Shown here piece after piece: positions 62,498 through 64,000 of a stretch of 64,000 bases of DNA. Position numbers and translations under genes: made by a program. The notes below the pieces were generated by a model. It saw only the letters and a list, made by a program, of their open reading frames with translations, was not told the origin of the DNA and ran no database searches. The stretch is taken from positions 186,001 through 250,000 of the forward strand of contig NZ_SMAJ01000004.1 in NCBI RefSeq assembly GCF_004346225.1. The letters are read 5' to 3'. Source of the DNA: Paralcaligenes ureilyticus. GTDB lineage: Bacteria > Pseudomonadota > Gammaproteobacteria > Burkholderiales > Burkholderiaceae_B. Position 1 is the first letter of the stretch. The number at the start of each line of letters is the position of its first letter.

Positions 62498-63604
62498 ATG
62501 AAGGTGCTTATTACGGGGGCGGATGGTTTTGTTGGGAAAAATCTGGTCGCGCATTTGTCTGAGCGTGATGATATCGATGTATTCAAGTTTACGCGTGCAA
62601 ACAGCATAAATCAGCTTAATGATTGGCTGCCTCAGGTCGATTTTATTTTTCATTTGGCGGGGGTAAACCGTCCATTGGATCCAGTAGAATTCGAAACGGG
62701 TAACGTGGACTTTACTCGTACACTTTGCGAGGCGATTGCTGCTACAGGCAACCCAATCCCTGTTTTATATACATCTTCCAGCCAGGCGGAATTGGACAAC
62801 CCCTATGGTGTAAGCAAATATGGCGCTGAACGAGCCTTGCTTCGACTTGCCTCGATTAGCGGCTCAAAGGTGCATTTACTACGTTTACCCAATGTGTTCG
62901 GAAAATGGGCACGCCCCAATTATAATTCGGTGGTTGCTACCTTTTGTCATAATGTAGCGCGTGGCCTTCCTATCCAGATTAATGACCCGTCCGCCAAAGT
63001 TACACTAGTTTATATCGACGATGTGATTGCACATTTCGTTGAAGCAATGGACGGTAAGGTTGCTGGAGATAGTGCGATCGCGGTCCAGCCTCAGTACACC
63101 ATAACGGTGGGTCAGCTGGCTGATCAATTGGCCGTTTTTCGTGATAGCCGGACCACATTGGTTACTGATACGGTCGGAATTGGTCTGACGCGGGCGCTTT
63201 ATGCCACCTATATAAGTTATCTACCGCCCGAGCGCTTTTCGTATCAGGTACCCAAGTACAGCGACCCGCGAGGCGTATTTGTAGAAATGTTAAAGACCCG
63301 GGATTCTGGGCAATTTTCTTTTTTTACTGCACATCCAGGTATTACGCGCGGCGGCCACTATCATCATTCAAAGACAGAAAAATTCCTGGTTATAAGGGGT
63401 AAAGCGCGCTTTGGATTTCGTCATATCGTAACGGGTGAATCTTTTGAGCTTTGTACATCTGGCGAAACTCCGGAAATTGTGGAAACAGTGCCAGGCTGGA
63501 CTCACGACATTACGAATATAGGTGAAGGTGAAATGATTGTGATGTTGTGGGCCAACGAAATTTTTGATCGTGCCCGTCCTGATACTTATGCGTGCCCGGT
63601 GTGA
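62498..63604 (+). CDS. fnlB: Bifunctional epimerase/reductase (FnlB/WbjC/CapF)
   Basis: 368 residues. An N-terminal SDR domain (ITGADGFVGKNLVAHL, FHLAGVNRP, YGVSKYGAERALL) is fused to a C-terminal cupin (GVFVEMLKTRDSGQFSFFTA, GGHYHHSKTEKFLV). CapF-type proteins epimerise at C3 in the cupin and reduce C4 in the SDR domain. It is the second enzyme of UDP-L-FucNAc synthesis. Confidence 0.94.
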   Translation: MKVLITGADGFVGKNLVAHLSERDDIDVFKFTRANSINQLNDWLPQVDFIFHLAGVNRPLDPVEFETGNVDFTRTLCEAIAATGNPIPVLYTSSSQAELDNPYGVSKYGAERALLRLASISGSKVHLLRLPNVFGKWARPNYNSVVATFCHNVARGLPIQINDPSAKVTLVYIDDVIAHFVEAMDGKVAGDSAIAVQPQYTITVGQLADQLAVFRDSRTTLVTDTVGIGLTRALYATYISYLPPERFSYQVPKYSDPRGVFVEMLKTRDSGQFSFFTAHPGITRGGHYHHSKTEKFLVIRGKARFGFRHIVTGESFELCTSGETPEIVETVPGWTHDITNIGEGEMIVMLWANEIFDRARPDTYACPV

Positions 63605-63605
63605 A

Positions 63606-64000
63606 ATGAAGAAAATGAAAGTAGCTACTGTGGTGGGAACCCGACCGGAGATCATTCGGCTGTCGAGGGTAATCGCCAAACTGGATCAGTATTGTGATCA
63701 TGTGCTAGTGCACACAGGGCAAAATTATGATTACGAGTTAAATGAGATTTTTTTCCAGGATCTAGGTATACGCAAGCCCGACTTTTTTTTAAGTGCTGCC
63801 GGTGCTAGCGGCGTCGAAACCATAGGCAATGTCATCATTGCTGTGGATAAAGTATTGGCCGATATACAGCCGGAAGCTCTATTGGTACTGGGCGATACCA
63901 ATAGCTGCATGGCCGCTATCTCTGCTAAACGGCGGAAAATCCCGATTTTCCATATGGAGGCTGGCAATCGTTGCTTTGATATGCGCGTGCCCGAAGAGAT
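63606..64000 (+). CDS. fnlC: UDP-GlcNAc-type 2-epimerase (FnlC/WbjD/CapG), cut by window end
   Basis: ATG 63606 lies 1 nt after the fnlB stop. The 131 visible codons show VVGTRPEIIRLSRVI, HTGQNYDYELNEIFFQDL, LGDTNSCMAAISAKR and MEAGNRCFDMRVPEE, the N-terminal half of a non-hydrolysing 2-epimerase. Position after fnlA-fnlB fits the C2-epimerase that finishes UDP-L-FucNAc. The C-terminal part lies outside the window. Confidence 0.93.
   Translation, partial: MKKMKVATVVGTRPEIIRLSRVIAKLDQYCDHVLVHTGQNYDYELNEIFFQDLGIRKPDFFLSAAGASGVETIGNVIIAVDKVLADIQPEALLVLGDTNSCMAAISAKRRKIPIFHMEAGNRCFDMRVPEE

Overview
The window looks like the chromosome of a betaproteobacterium, most probably of the family Alcaligenaceae (Bordetella, Achromobacter, Advenella and relatives). 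This is an inference from three things: the GC-rich backbone, the Liv-type transporter cluster with CoA ligases, and a large O-antigen locus that contains the wlb genes known from Bordetella and Pseudomonas.

Region 1 (1-9.8 kb) is GC-rich housekeeping DNA. It has the end of a YggS-type PLP protein and a Crp/Fnr-family regulator that is divergent from a seven-gene operon. That operon holds a FadD-like acyl-CoA synthetase, a complete branched-chain-type ABC transporter (two ATPases, two permeases, one binding protein) and a PaaK-like CoA ligase. Its logic is to import an organic acid and trap it as a CoA thioester. A Crp-type palindrome and a long hairpin lie in the divergent promoter region.

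Region 2 (9.8-14.4 kb) is an insertion zone. An intact IS256-family element has split a REP-like repeat, with a 9-bp target duplication. Next comes a TnpB-only IS200/IS605-group element with subterminal hairpins, then an orphan AapJ-type amino-acid binding protein and a broken parD antitoxin gene.

Region 3 (14.4-31 kb) starts with rfbC-rfbD, then continues as an accessory island before pgi and rfbB. The island contains a minus-strand operon (small His-rich peptide, phage-type CxxC protein, Lon-like AAA+ ATPase without a peptidase domain, two calcineurin-type phosphoesterases, HAD hydrolase). It also has a pentapeptide-repeat protein, a frameshifted ArdC-type zincin, and a 935-residue SNF2 helicase with a C-terminal ribbon-helix-helix domain and a (Thr-Asn)10 linker. 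Further along are a 3' fragment of tRNA-Pro (probable attachment site), remnants of IS4, IS1595 and IS256 elements, and a divergent tyrosine recombinase behind a very AT-rich leader.

Region 4 (31-39.5 kb) holds pgi, rfbB, a vapBC toxin-antitoxin pair with a perfect operator, an AlbA_2/GHKL protein at the end of an uncharacterised translationally coupled operon, a YdcF-type protein, and rfbA. Four REPIN-like repeat pairs lie in its intergenic gaps. A scrap of IS256 joined to a scrap of a WecE-like aminotransferase downstream of rfbA looks like a deletion scar.

Region 5 (40-64 kb) is a visibly AT-richer, all-plus-strand O-antigen locus. It encodes a dTDP-4-amino-sugar pathway (VioA-type transaminase, WbqC protein, two beta-propeller proteins, GNAT, methyltransferase) and a Gtr-type modification set (two GT-C-like membrane proteins, GtrB-like GT2, GtrA flippase). 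It then has the wlbA-B-C-D pathway to UDP-2,3-diacetamido-uronic acid, Wzx, a glycosyltransferase and a Wzy candidate. It ends with a WbpG/HisH2/HisF2 amidation module and fnlA-fnlB-fnlC for UDP-L-FucNAc, the last cut by the window edge. With rfbABCD it supplies rhamnose, a 4-amino-6-deoxyhexose, an amidated diacetamido-uronic acid and L-FucNAc.
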